A stretch of DNA of 33,844 nucleotides, taken from Bacteroidota bacterium (GTDB taxonomy: Bacteria; Bacteroidota; Bacteroidia; JABEUT01). Where the stretch lies: the NCBI GenBank assembly GCA_021823405.1, contig JAKAOA010000015.1, forward strand, positions 1-33,844, given 5' to 3'. A program made the position numbers and the translations under genes. Numbering within the stretch: position 1 is the stretch's first letter; each line of letters opens with the position of its first letter. The notes beneath the pieces were generated by a model, which saw only the letters and a program-made list of their open reading frames with translations, made no database searches and had not been told where the DNA came from. Positions 23,702 to 31,964 of this stretch are shown here, in pieces.

Positions 23702-23713
23702 ATTTACTATAAT

Positions 23714-24406
23714 ATGCATGAAGAACGGCATTTTAAGCAACCCGCTTTTGTCAGGGATGTAATCATCGGGCTTTCCGATGGAATAACTGTACCCTTCGCA
23801 TTAACCGCGGGAATAAGTGGAGCGATACACAATAATATGCTCATTGTTACAGCAGGCATAGCCGAAATCTGCGCCGGTTCTATCTCTATGGGATTGGGCG
23901 GTTTCCTTTCCGCCAAAACCGAAGAGGATCATTATAATAATGAACTGAAACGAGAATACCGTGAGGTGGAGATAATACCTGAAAAGGAAAGAGAAGAGGT
24001 GAGAGAGGTATTTGCCAATTACGGATTATCTAAGGACGCACAGGATATGTTGGCAGACGAAATATGTAAGGATAAGAAAGTTTGGGTTGATTTTATGATG
24101 CGTTATGAACTGGGGCTGGAAAGACCTGATGCAGGCAGGGCGCACCGAAGCGCTTTCAATATTTCAATGTCCTACATCGTAGGAGGGCTTATCCCGCTTA
24201 TGGGTTATATTTTCACCTCAAGTACCGAAAGAGGCCTTTTAAGTTCATCTATTATTACCATCCTCTGCCTTATTTTTTTCGGCTATCTCAAGAGCAAATA
24301 TACCGGCCAGAACCCTCTCATGGGTTCCTTTAAAACTACCGGTATAGGAATCCTTGCAGCTGCTTCGGCATTTGCATTTGCCTATTTCTTCAACCACAAA
24401 ATGTAG
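23714..24406 (+). CDS. VIT1/CCC1 family metal transporter
   Basis: A 230-residue membrane protein of the vacuolar iron transporter family, which exports or sequesters Fe2+ or Mn2+. Seen: the opening RDVIIGLSDGITVPFALTAG in helix 1, AEICAGSISMGLGGFLSAKTE in helix 2, a cytoplasmic helical stretch rich in Glu (EEDHYNNELKREYREVEIIPEKEREE), then three C-terminal helices (SYIVGGLIPLMGYIF, SSSIITILCLIFFGYL, GIGILAAASAFAFAYFF). Five membrane helices are typical. Which metal it moves cannot be told from sequence. Confidence 0.88.
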   Translation: MHEERHFKQPAFVRDVIIGLSDGITVPFALTAGISGAIHNNMLIVTAGIAEICAGSISMGLGGFLSAKTEEDHYNNELKREYREVEIIPEKEREEVREVFANYGLSKDAQDMLADEICKDKKVWVDFMMRYELGLERPDAGRAHRSAFNISMSYIVGGLIPLMGYIFTSSTERGLLSSSIITILCLIFFGYLKSKYTGQNPLMGSFKTTGIGILAAASAFAFAYFFNHKM

Positions 24407-24425
24407 AATTTACAAAATGCCAAAT

Positions 24426-24478
24426 ATTGTATGCTTACAACCAATAAATTACTCCAAAGCTAAACAAAAACGTAATCG
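24426..24478. repeat. Dispersed ~45-bp repeat, copy 2
   Basis: TTGTATGCTTACAACCAATA and ATTACTCCAAA match 12115-12167 upstream of hydrolase 2. It lies directly beyond the stop codon of the IS66 remnant, so both copies might be the end of that element. Confidence 0.55.
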
Positions 24479-24491
24479 GCGGTAATTTTCA

Positions 24492-24668
24492 TCAGGGAAG
24501 TAGCTCTTTCAGCCGGTTGGCTTTGTGGTCGGGGAGTTTTGAGAGGGTTGTTTTCAACCATTGCAGTGGCTCCACGCCTTTCAATTTGCAAGTGGCTATT
24601 TGGGAATCCGGCATAGCAGCGTAATGCGCCTGTATGGCGCGCGCATGGGTAAGTAGTATCAGCGTATT
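24492..24668 (-). pseudogene. IS66-family transposase C-terminal remnant
   Basis: On the minus strand an open stretch between two stops reads THARAIQAHYAAMPDSQIA, then TCKLKGVEPLQWLKTTLSKL and PDHKANRLKELLP before TGA. This is the C-terminal segment of IS66 TnpC-type transposases (pattern TCK--G--P--WL---L--LP------L-ELLP). There is no start, and the DDE domain is absent, so it is a decayed fragment. Confidence 0.75.
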
Positions 24669-24712
24669 TTAGAAACAATCTTATTAACCGCGCCATGTTT
24701 CTAACTCTTACT

Positions 24713-24741
24713 TTGCTGTCTGAAAGTTTTGCTTAAATTTG
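24713..24741 (+). promoter_or_regulatory. Bacteroidota-type promoter for the type B sorting protein
   Basis: TTG (24713-24715) and TAAATTTG (24734-24741) are 18 nt apart. The transcript would start near 24747, before both candidate ATGs (24764 and 24782). Confidence 0.45.
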
Positions 24742-24781
24742 CTTATTCTTGCCATTTGCGTATATGCCAGGTTTCTTGAAA

Positions 24782-25264
24782 ATGAAGAAATATTACCCTG
24801 TTTTTTTTACCTTCAGTTTAAGTATTACCTTACTATTCCTCTATCCTGTAAGTTCCGGTTCAGCTTGCCCTACGCATAAGTATATTGCCGGCGCAATAAT
24901 GGCAAAAGGCGTTGCGGGCTGTGAATGGTCGGATATTATTCCGCCGTTAGCCGGCAACGATACCGATTCCATTTATGTACCCAATGTGTTCACCCCGAAC
25001 GGTGATGGCATCAATGATGTGTTAACCATTTATGCCAAAGGAATAACCTCGTTTTCGATAGAAATTTTTGACCGTTGGGGACAATTGGTATTCATAAGCA
25101 ACTACACAACTATCAGCTGGGACGGAAGGACAAACGGCGGGGTAAAAGTTTCTGACGGAGTATACTATTACGTAATAAAAGCCACATCGGAATCTGGCAA
25201 GGATATGAGCAGAAAAGGTACCGTAACAGTGATCGGTAGCAGGGCAAACGGTAACGGCAATTAA
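24782..25264 (+). CDS. Very small protein consisting of a T9SS type B (CHU_C) sorting domain
   Basis: About 160 residues from ATG 24782 (MKKYYPVFFTFSLSITLLFLYPVSSGSA, a good signal peptide); the track's TTG at 24749 and ATG at 24764 are less likely. After about 40 residues of linker the whole rest is a gliding-motility-associated C-terminal domain: IYVPNVFTPNGDGINDVLTI, FSIEIFDRWGQLVF, ISWDGRTNGGVKVSDGVYYYVIKA, KGTVTVI. Such domains normally end proteins of several hundred to thousands of residues, so a protein made almost only of the sorting domain is unusual. It is followed after 7-25 nt by a secreted BNR-repeat protein on the same strand, so the two are probably co-expressed. Confidence 0.85.
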   Translation: MKKYYPVFFTFSLSITLLFLYPVSSGSACPTHKYIAGAIMAKGVAGCEWSDIIPPLAGNDTDSIYVPNVFTPNGDGINDVLTIYAKGITSFSIEIFDRWGQLVFISNYTTISWDGRTNGGVKVSDGVYYYVIKATSESGKDMSRKGTVTVIGSRANGNGN

Positions 25265-25289
25265 TAGACCTGTGTCAAAAAAAATATGG

Positions 25290-26903
25290 ATGACTACCGG
25301 TAAATTGATGTTACCCTGCACCATCTTTATTTTGTTCTTACTAATTTCCTACTACGCCTTTCCTCAAACCGACATCTGTATTGACAGCGTGAATGCCCCG
25401 GAGGAAACATCCATCGCCTTTTCAACTGTAAATCCGGCGGATATTGTTGCCGGCGCTAATATTACTCTTAGCTATTATTCGCAAGATACAGGCAGAACTT
25501 GGAAAATCGGGATGATGAAATCGCCCTACGGTGTCTGGGGCGACCCGGTTGTGATAAGCGATACTACAGGAAATTTCTACTTCTTCCACCTCTCAACGCC
25601 TTCCAACGGACATTGGCTCGACCGCATGGTCTGCCAGAAATCGAAGGACGGGGGTAAAACCTGGAGCGACGGAACATATACAGGTCTTAACGGTGCAAAA
25701 AACCAAGATAAACCCGGCGTTGCCATCGACCTGACCAACAGCCCTTACCGAAACCGCATCTATCTTGCATGGACTCAATTCGACCTTTATCACTCCCATG
25801 CTCCGCTTGACAGCAGCCGCATCCTGTTCTCATATTCCTCCGATGGCGCCAAAAGCTGGAGCAAGCCGGAGCGGATAGACAGCCATGCCGGCGACTGCCT
25901 CGACGGCGACAATACAGATGAAGGAGCAGTACCTTGTGCCGGACCTGAAGGACAGGTATATATCTCCTGGGCTGGTCCGCAAGGGCTGGTATTCAACAAA
26001 AGCGCCGATGGCGGAAAGACCTGGATGCCAATCGAGAAAAAGATAACGCCCATAATTGGAGGATGGGATTACGATATTGGGGGCATTGACCGTTGTGACG
26101 GTTTGCCAATCACCTGCTGCGACATAAGCAACAGCCCCTACCGCGGTACCATTTATATTAACTGGAGCGACCAGCGCAACGGTACCGATAATACTGATAT
26201 ATGGCTTGTAAAATCGGAAGACGGGGGTAATACATGGAGCAACCCCTTGCGAATAAATAATGATAAGCCGGGAAAAAAGCCAAGTCAGCATTTTATGTCG
26301 TGGCTCTGTGTTGACCGCATGACGGGTTACCTCTATTGCCTCTTTTACGACCGAAGGAACCGGCAGGGCGATACAACCGATGTCTATCTTGCTGTATCTG
26401 AAGACGGCGGCAATTCATTTGTTAATTTCAGGATAAACGACCGCCCCTTTGTGCCAACATCGTCTGACTTTTTCGGCGACTATATCTGCGTTCAATCATT
26501 TCATGATATAGTCCGTCCGCTCTGGATGCAACTGAATAATCACAAGTTAACTCTCTGGACAATGCTGCTGAACAACGCCGACCTTTCATGGGCTTTGGGA
26601 CAGCCGCGAGCCGCCATTCCGGTGGAAGAACCGGTGACCATGCCCGCCGATAGTAAAGAAAACGAGTCGCTCTGGTTTACTTGGCGCATGCACCGCGCCG
26701 ACACGGTAAGTTTATCTGTTGTAGATATTATGGGTAAAACAGTTTGCCGGCTATTCAACCGCCAATACATGAATGGCGGTGACCACGAATATATCCTGAA
26801 TATGGCAGAACATCGGCTGCCGGCAGGGGTTTATGGTTATAAATTGGAGACCGGAGATGGGTGCAGATGTAAAAGTTTTGTTGTGTACTCGGATTCCATG
26901 TAA
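25290..26903 (+). CDS. Secreted sialidase-like BNR/Asp-box protein with T9SS type A tail
   Basis: About 537 residues from ATG 25290, which has an A-rich upstream tract; GTG 25272 is the alternative. A signal peptide (IFILFLLISYYAFPQ) is followed by a predicted six-bladed beta-propeller. At least five Asp-boxes are visible (SKDGGKTW, SSDGAKSW, SADGGKTW, SEDGGNTW, SEDGGNSF), and the insertions NSPYRNRIYLAWTQ and NSPYRGTIYINWSDQ repeat the same strand pattern. The last 75 residues (VSLSVVDIMGKTVCRLF ... LPAGVYGYKLETGDG) form a type A sorting domain without a clear YPNP. I cannot show the sialidase Arg triad, so it could be a non-catalytic propeller. The T9SS should take it to the cell surface. 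Confidence 0.8.
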   Translation: MTTGKLMLPCTIFILFLLISYYAFPQTDICIDSVNAPEETSIAFSTVNPADIVAGANITLSYYSQDTGRTWKIGMMKSPYGVWGDPVVISDTTGNFYFFHLSTPSNGHWLDRMVCQKSKDGGKTWSDGTYTGLNGAKNQDKPGVAIDLTNSPYRNRIYLAWTQFDLYHSHAPLDSSRILFSYSSDGAKSWSKPERIDSHAGDCLDGDNTDEGAVPCAGPEGQVYISWAGPQGLVFNKSADGGKTWMPIEKKITPIIGGWDYDIGGIDRCDGLPITCCDISNSPYRGTIYINWSDQRNGTDNTDIWLVKSEDGGNTWSNPLRINNDKPGKKPSQHFMSWLCVDRMTGYLYCLFYDRRNRQGDTTDVYLAVSEDGGNSFVNFRINDRPFVPTSSDFFGDYICVQSFHDIVRPLWMQLNNHKLTLWTMLLNNADLSWALGQPRAAIPVEEPVTMPADSKENESLWFTWRMHRADTVSLSVVDIMGKTVCRLFNRQYMNGGDHEYILNMAEHRLPAGVYGYKLETGDGCRCKSFVVYSDSM

Positions 26904-27045
26904 GTTTGTAAGAGAAAAAGCGCGTATAATCAGAGTATAGAGTGGGCTTTGGGTTTGTGCATTTTTCAAATTCAATGGTAGTTGGCATAAATGAATTCTG
27001 TCGCAGTTTAAAGAGACAAAATCACCCCCGCACTAAAAATCAACT

Positions 27046-27053
27046 TACATTTG
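27046..27053 (+). promoter_or_regulatory. Probable -7 box of the aldehyde dehydrogenase promoter
   Basis: TACATTTG matches TAnnTTTG and predicts a leader of about 50 nt. The intergenic stretch 26904-27110 otherwise shows nothing. Confidence 0.35.
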
Positions 27054-27110
27054 ACTGTTTTCAAACGCTGAATAAAAACTACTTATTAACCCTAAATCAT
27101 ATAAACCCAA

Positions 27111-28655
27111 ATGCAAAGAAAAGATATAGAACAGGCGCTCGACGAATTCGGTTTGAAAGGAACCTTGCAAGGCGCAAGTACCGGAACCCGCTGGCTAAAT
27201 ACCGGAGGAGCAATACTTGAGTCCTATTCCCCCATTAACGGGGAATTGCTTGGCAGCATAAAACAAGCCGCCGAGAGCGACTATGAAAAGGTAACGACTT
27301 TAGCAGCCGAAGCATTTAATCTATGGAGAACCATGCCTGCACCGCACCGCGGCGATATAGTAAGGCAGATTGGTAACGAACTGCGGCGGTACAAAGAGCC
27401 ATTGGGTAAACTTGTATCTTATGAAATGGGAAAAATATTGCAGGAAGGGCTCGGAGAAGTGCAGGAAATGATAGATATCTGCGATTATACGCTCGGCATT
27501 TCGCGTCAGCTGTACGGGCTTACTATGCACTCGGAAAGACCCGAACACCGGATGTATGAGCAATACCACCCCCTTGGGATAGTAGGCGTCATTTCGGCAT
27601 TCAATTTTCCGGTAGCGGTATGGTCATGGAACACGATGATTGCGCTCGTATGCGGTGATGTATGCATCTGGAAGCCATCCAAGAAAGTACCATTGTCCGC
27701 CATTGCCTGTCAGAAAATAATTGCCCCGGTGCTTGCCCGCAACAACGTGCCGGAAGGTGTAATTTCATTGATTGTGTGCGACCGTAAGGTCGGCGAACTG
27801 CTTATTTCAGATAAGCGGATTCCGCTCGTTTCGGTAACCGGCTCTACACGCGTAGGTAAAAGAGTAGCGGCTATTGTAGGCGAACGGCTCGGTCGCACCA
27901 TACTCGAATTGGGCGGCAATAACGCCATTATCATCACCCCCGATGCTGATTTAAAAATGGCGGTGCAGGCGGTACTCTTCGGCGCAGTTGGTACAGCCGG
28001 ACAGCGATGCACTACTACCCGCCGGCTTATAATTCATGAGAGCATTTACGATAAAATGAAAACATCGCTGCTTCACGCCTATAAGCAGGTGCGCATAGGT
28101 AATCCGCTTGATAGCGATACGTTAATGGGACCACTGATTGATAAGGATGCGGTAAAGGACTATCTGAATGCCATAGAACAAGTGAAGAAAGAGGGTGGAA
28201 AAATACTGTGCGGCGGCAATGTTCCAGAAGGTAAGGAATATGCTTCAGGTTGTTATGTAACGCCGGTTATCGCCGAAGTAAATAATGATTATGAAATAGT
28301 TCAGCATGAAACCTTCGCTCCTATCCTCTACCTCATAAAATATAAAACTTTCGACGAAGCTATCGCCATCCAGAATGCTGTTCCGCAAGGGTTATCCTCG
28401 TCTGTTTTTTCCAATAACGTCCGTGAAACTGAAAAGTTCCTATCACATTCCGGCTCCGACTGCGGTATTGCAAATGTGAATATAGGCACTTCGGGCGCTG
28501 AAATAGGTGGCGCCTTCGGCGGCGAAAAGGAGACCGGCGGCGGAAGAGAATCGGGTTCCGATGCATGGAAGGCATATATGAGAAGGCAAACTAATACTAT
28601 AAACTACGGCACAAAACTGCCGCTAGCACAAGGCATAAAGTTTCAGGTTGAATGA
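27111..28655 (+). CDS. ALDH7-type aldehyde dehydrogenase (aminoadipate semialdehyde / P6C dehydrogenase-like)
   Basis: A 514-residue NAD(P)-dependent aldehyde dehydrogenase. Motifs: the NAD-fold segment ISAFNFPVAVWSWN, WKPSKKVPLSA, SVTGSTRVGKRVA, the catalytic Glu in LELGGNNAII and the catalytic Cys in GTAGQRCTTTRR, then ETFAPILYL. The overall sequence (MQRKDIEQALDEFGLKG, GEVQEMIDICDYTLGISRQL, GAFGGEKETGGGRESGSDAWKAYMRRQT) fits the ALDH7/antiquitin group, whose members oxidise alpha-aminoadipate semialdehyde in lysine breakdown. I infer the same use here; no other lysine genes are in view. The gene stands alone and is followed by a hairpin terminator. Confidence 0.88.
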   Translation: MQRKDIEQALDEFGLKGTLQGASTGTRWLNTGGAILESYSPINGELLGSIKQAAESDYEKVTTLAAEAFNLWRTMPAPHRGDIVRQIGNELRRYKEPLGKLVSYEMGKILQEGLGEVQEMIDICDYTLGISRQLYGLTMHSERPEHRMYEQYHPLGIVGVISAFNFPVAVWSWNTMIALVCGDVCIWKPSKKVPLSAIACQKIIAPVLARNNVPEGVISLIVCDRKVGELLISDKRIPLVSVTGSTRVGKRVAAIVGERLGRTILELGGNNAIIITPDADLKMAVQAVLFGAVGTAGQRCTTTRRLIIHESIYDKMKTSLLHAYKQVRIGNPLDSDTLMGPLIDKDAVKDYLNAIEQVKKEGGKILCGGNVPEGKEYASGCYVTPVIAEVNNDYEIVQHETFAPILYLIKYKTFDEAIAIQNAVPQGLSSSVFSNNVRETEKFLSHSGSDCGIANVNIGTSGAEIGGAFGGEKETGGGRESGSDAWKAYMRRQTNTINYGTKLPLAQGIKFQVE

Positions 28656-28689
28656 AAAAAAGCCCCGAAACATTTGGTCGCGGGGCTTT
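28655..28689 (-). terminator. Rho-independent terminator between convergent genes
   Basis: AAAGCCCCG (28659-28667) pairs with CGGGGCTTT (28681-28689) around a 13-nt loop. The A-run just before the left arm becomes a T-tract on the minus strand, so it is best placed to end the thiamine operon, about 190 nt past its last gene. It may also stop the aldehyde dehydrogenase transcript. Confidence 0.75.
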
Positions 28690-28753
28690 GCGGAGAAAAA
28701 TCAGGTACTATAAAAAAACAGGTCTATTTTTAATGCTATACCGACCACAATTG

Positions 28754-28773
28754 AACCCGATAGCTATCGGGTT
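28754..28773. repeat. Perfect palindrome AACCCGATAGCTATCGGGTT
   Basis: A 20-bp perfect palindrome with the CCCGATAGCTATCGGG core also found in the 74-bp element copies (16540-16613 and 28801-28874). Here the core stands without the flanking element. Confidence 0.6.
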
Positions 28774-28800
28774 GTTAAAATTCACAAACCCCATTAAGCG

Positions 28801-28874
28801 TATTTTAGTGAAGATTGGGAGTTAGGCGTCTTGATAGCTATCGGGACGCAGTCGCAAAATCACTTACGAGCACT
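28801..28874. repeat. 74-bp dispersed palindromic element, copy 2
   Basis: The reverse complement aligns gap-free with 16540-16613. The core GCGTCTTGATAGCTATCGGGACGC folds into a hairpin with two G-T pairs. It lies between the terminator and the end of the acyloxyacyl hydrolase gene. Confidence 0.65.
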
Positions 28875-28880
28875 ATATCT

Positions 28881-30086
28881 TTATAGGCGTATGCAATAAC
28901 CTATACTCAATTCGCTAAAATCCGCCTGCCCGAAATTGGCATCAATGTTGGCGCCGATAAATACGTTCATCCTGCTGTATTTATAAGGTGATATAATGTA
29001 ATAGTTCAATCCGAGACGCACAGGAAATATGCTTTTCAGGTAATAAACAGTAGATGTAGTGGAGCCCTCATAACTCTTATAAAACTGATAATAAAATGGT
29101 TTATAGAGATTTATCCCACCCTCCATATCAAGCCCGAAATGCCCGACAAGAAGTTCGCAGCCGATGGAAAAGAAAACATTGGAGCTTTGCCATACAGAGT
29201 ATGGAACCGACTGGTAGTCCATCAACTCGCCATAATTACGGTAAGTAAGTCCGCTTCGAAGTTTTATATGATTATTCAATATAACTCCTGCAGAAACGGC
29301 GGTGGAAAATACGCCATATTTTGGTGTTTCCACAGGTCCGTAGGGGCTGCCTCGCGCATGAAAACCCTCGCCTGTACGAACCTGCAAAAAATAACTGTGA
29401 GGATTCTTTTCTCTGTTCTTTTCCGTATAAACGAAATCGGGGCGAACGGGGCGTTGCCTGAATTGCGCCCCTATACCTATTAATGCCGAATTTAATCCAA
29501 GATTCGGTAAAGCAGTATGACCGTCGGAGCTGTGGCAGTATCCGCCTGACAAGAAGAAATCGTATTTATCGGTAATAAATAAGGTGCGGTAGAAAAAAAG
29601 TTTAAATGCCCATGTAAAAGGGTTGCCAATCGCATAGTTTTGGGGGTTCCGCAATGTGTCGTAATGCGTAGTGAAATAGGAAGCCCCTATGCCCAGCTTA
29701 AAATACCAGGTCTTCTTTTGTCGCCTGGTTGTGTTGAACGCAATGTAGGGTATAAGGTCTATTTCATCGCCAAAGATGCTTTGATTGCCCAGTTGCGAAA
29801 AAGCAAGCGAAATTCCGATATCAGGATGATTGTAATATTTTGCCCAGGGTTTGTCGTCTATATTTGAGGAGCCGACATCCAGCATTATGGTCTCTTTCAG
29901 CCCTGATGCCGGGTATTGCTGGTAATTGGGTACTATCCATCCGGCAAAAAGTTCAGGTTCAATGTATAATGACCGACAAGATTTCAGCGTGTCGCTTTGA
30001 CCGAAGCCGGAAGTTGGACTAAAAATGGCTATCAGGAGAAGGTATAAACTGCCGCGCATAAAATCTTGAAAGGAATGGGAAGACAT
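28881..30086 (-). CDS. PagL-like acyloxyacyl hydrolase (lipid A deacylase family)
   Basis: A 401-residue outer-membrane protein. Signal peptide near residues 10-30 (Met10, MRGSLYLLL, is a possible start), then a beta-barrel-like sequence. The segment SGGYCHSSDGHTALPNLGLNS matches the PagL/acyloxyacyl hydrolase signature (H-S-N-G ... N-G-N), with His185 and Ser187 as the likely catalytic pair. PagL removes 3-O-acyl chains from lipid A. The protein is about twice as long as PagL, as usual for the Bacteroidota members, with a second barrel-like half. It is the last gene of the thiamine operon, 3 nt after thiF, an odd partner for vitamin genes. The substrate is inferred from the family only. Confidence 0.75.
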   Translation of the reverse strand: MSSHSFQDFMRGSLYLLLIAIFSPTSGFGQSDTLKSCRSLYIEPELFAGWIVPNYQQYPASGLKETIMLDVGSSNIDDKPWAKYYNHPDIGISLAFSQLGNQSIFGDEIDLIPYIAFNTTRRQKKTWYFKLGIGASYFTTHYDTLRNPQNYAIGNPFTWAFKLFFYRTLFITDKYDFFLSGGYCHSSDGHTALPNLGLNSALIGIGAQFRQRPVRPDFVYTEKNREKNPHSYFLQVRTGEGFHARGSPYGPVETPKYGVFSTAVSAGVILNNHIKLRSGLTYRNYGELMDYQSVPYSVWQSSNVFFSIGCELLVGHFGLDMEGGINLYKPFYYQFYKSYEGSTTSTVYYLKSIFPVRLGLNYYIISPYKYSRMNVFIGANIDANFGQADFSELSIGYCIRL

Positions 30087-30089
30087 ATT

Positions 30090-30800
30090 TCAAAAACTAA
30101 TTTTCATTAGTCCGAAATTAGTGAAATTAATTACCAGTATTTGATTATGGAGATAATCCCTATTGAGTATTATCTTTATTGCTTCGTTGGCAAGCAGGCA
30201 GCCGGTCATTCCTGTTACCGTTCCCAATACACCGTTTTGGGAACAGTTCGGTATATCTTCCGGGTTGGGAGGTTCCGGGAAAATATCCCTCAAATTCCTG
30301 CCTCCTTTGTGATTAAACACAGCCACCTGCGCCTCAAAACCCAATATACTTCCATATACAAGCGGTTTGCCCAATGAAACGCAGGCATCGTTCACGATAT
30401 AGCGAGTCATAAAGTTATCGGAGCCGTCTATAACAATATCAAATCCTTCAATTATTTTTTTGGCGTTCGTTTCATCGATCATAGTTTTGAACGGCATGAA
30501 CTTAACGAACGGGTTAAGCGCCGAAAGTTTTGAAAGCGCAATATCGGTTTTGTGTTTTCCGATCTCTTCAGCGGTATAAAGTATTTGCCTGTGTAAATTG
30601 GTCGCATCCACTACATCGAAATCCGCTATACCGATAGCGCCTACTCCTGCCGCGGTAAGATATTGTAATGCAGGGCAGCCAAGCCCGCCGGCGCCTATTA
30701 CTAATATCTTCGCCGATTTGAGTTTAACTTGTCCGTCGTAGCCGATTTCCTCCAGGAGCAGCTGTTTACTATACCTTTTAAATTCCTCCGGACTAATCAT
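30090..30800 (-). CDS. thiF: ThiF-type sulfur-carrier adenylyltransferase lacking zinc cysteines
   Basis: An E1-like enzyme of the HesA/MoeB/ThiF family, which by context adenylates the C-terminus of ThiS for sulfur transfer to the thiazole. 236 residues. Motifs: YSKQLLLEEIGYDGQVKL, the nucleotide loop LVIGAGGLGCPALQYL, DFDVVDATNLHRQILY, DGSDNFMTRYIVND, and PNCSQNGVLGTVTG with the active Cys. The two CxxC pairs that hold zinc in E. coli ThiF are absent: the first reads RNLRDIFPEPP and the C-terminus ends just after INFTNFGLMK. I recall the same loss in other Bacteroidota relatives. It lies 3 nt after thiH and 3 nt before the acyloxyacyl hydrolase gene. Confidence 0.88.
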   Translation of the reverse strand: MISPEEFKRYSKQLLLEEIGYDGQVKLKSAKILVIGAGGLGCPALQYLTAAGVGAIGIADFDVVDATNLHRQILYTAEEIGKHKTDIALSKLSALNPFVKFMPFKTMIDETNAKKIIEGFDIVIDGSDNFMTRYIVNDACVSLGKPLVYGSILGFEAQVAVFNHKGGRNLRDIFPEPPNPEDIPNCSQNGVLGTVTGMTGCLLANEAIKIILNRDYLHNQILVINFTNFGLMKISF

Positions 30801-30803
30801 CGG

Positions 30804-31946
30804 TTAAAATTGGATTGAGTGACGATAACCGCTTGCTCTCGTAAAATTCTCCCAGTCCTTCCATACCGGTTCATAACCCTGCTTCTTTATCATTTCTGAA
30901 ATTTCGACCGGCGAACGACTGTCATCAATTTCAAATTGCTCAAGTGATTCAGGTTCGACAAAGTAGCCGCCGGGGTTGGTTTTAGAGCCGGCGCTCATAG
31001 TGGTAATACCCAACTTTATTATGTTGTCCCTGAATTTTTCCGGTTCGCGCGTGGAGATAGATAATTCAATATCTTCATTAAATAAGCGATAGGCGGCGAT
31101 AAGCTGCACCAGATCGCGGTCGGCGATAATCCGGTTGCCTATACTTACCCCTTCAGCAGGTCGGATACGCGGAAAGGAGATGGAGTATTTAGTTTGCCAA
31201 TATTTCCTCGAAAGGTAATCGAGATGAAGCGCACAAAAGAAGGAATCGATACGCCAGTCCTCCAATCCAAGCAAAACCCCTAACCCTATTTTATGTACGC
31301 CCGAATTCCCAATGCGGTCAGGCGTTTCGAGGCGATAATCAAAATTCAATTTCCTCCCCTTTGTGTGATAATTCCTGTATGTTTCATTCCTGTAAGTTTC
31401 CTGGTAAACCAGCACCGAATATACCCCGGAATGATGCAAGGCCGAGTATTCAGATGCTTAGAGCGGCTGTACTTCTACTGAAATAGTTGAAAAATAAGGG
31501 CGAATGGCTTTAACGGCGTTCAGAAAATAGGGAAGATTTACTGTGCGGTTTGCTTCGCCGCTCACAAGGAGCACGTTGCTGAAACCCATCTGTTTAATCA
31601 CCTTCGCCTCCTGAATAATTTCATCCGGCGTAAGCGTTCTGCGTTTTATTTTATTGTTGTAACTGAATCCGCAATAGGTGCATACATTGTTGCACTCGTT
31701 GCTCAAATACATTGGGGTATAAAGCTGAATGGAGTTTCCGAACCGTTTCAATGTTTTCTCCCTGCTTTTTCTTGTCATTTGTTCCAGAAAAGCTCCGGCT
31801 GGCGGACTAAGAAGGGCTTTAAAATCCTCTAAAGTGACCTTGTCCGATTCTAATGCATGCCTTACATCGTATTCCGTCTTTGAACCGATACTTTGTTCCA
31901 CATCCTTCCAATTGTAACTTTCAAATAATTCTTTAAAACTATTCAT
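30804..31946 (-). pseudogene. thiH: Thiazole tyrosine lyase thiH, interrupted by an in-frame TAA
   Basis: ThiH is the radical SAM tyrosine lyase that makes dehydroglycine for the thiazole ring. The two track ORFs 31458..31946 and 30804..31439 are halves of one gene in the same frame, separated by a single TAA at 31458-31460. The text ISVEVQPL-stop-ASEYSAL ... VLVYQETYR aligns one-to-one with the E. coli segment MEVQPLAETEYAEL ... VMVYQETYH, the stop taking the place of one residue (codon 163 of about 380). All else looks intact: the radical SAM motif CNNVCTYC (Cys85, 89, 92), LETPDRIG, KIGLG, SFPRIRPAEG, QPVWKDW-type end. Either a recent nonsense mutation, a sequencing error or readthrough. 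Without ThiH the strain may need thiamine or its thiazole. Confidence 0.9.
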
Positions 31947-31964
31947 CCTTTTTATTTATTATTT

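Larger units (their letters stand above)
24407..24781. other. Intergenic region with IS66 remnant and dispersed repeat
   Basis: About 375 bp holding the dispersed repeat (24426-24478), the IS66 transposase tail (24492-24668) and a promoter for the type B sorting protein (24713-24741). The ORF reported at 24460..24696 minus is in the wrong frame for the transposase. Confidence 0.6.

Noticed and set aside
24460-24696. 78-aa minus-strand ORF
   Set aside because: It overlaps the IS66 remnant in a different frame; only the other frame shows the transposase sequence.
26942-27220. 92-aa plus-strand ORF upstream of the aldehyde dehydrogenase
   Set aside because: It overlaps the true dehydrogenase start in another frame, and its Arg/Lys-rich end comes from that overlap.
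31458-31460. Programmed recoding (selenocysteine or pyrrolysine) at the thiH stop
   Set aside because: The stop is TAA, which is neither a selenocysteine nor a pyrrolysine codon, and no special function is expected at this residue.
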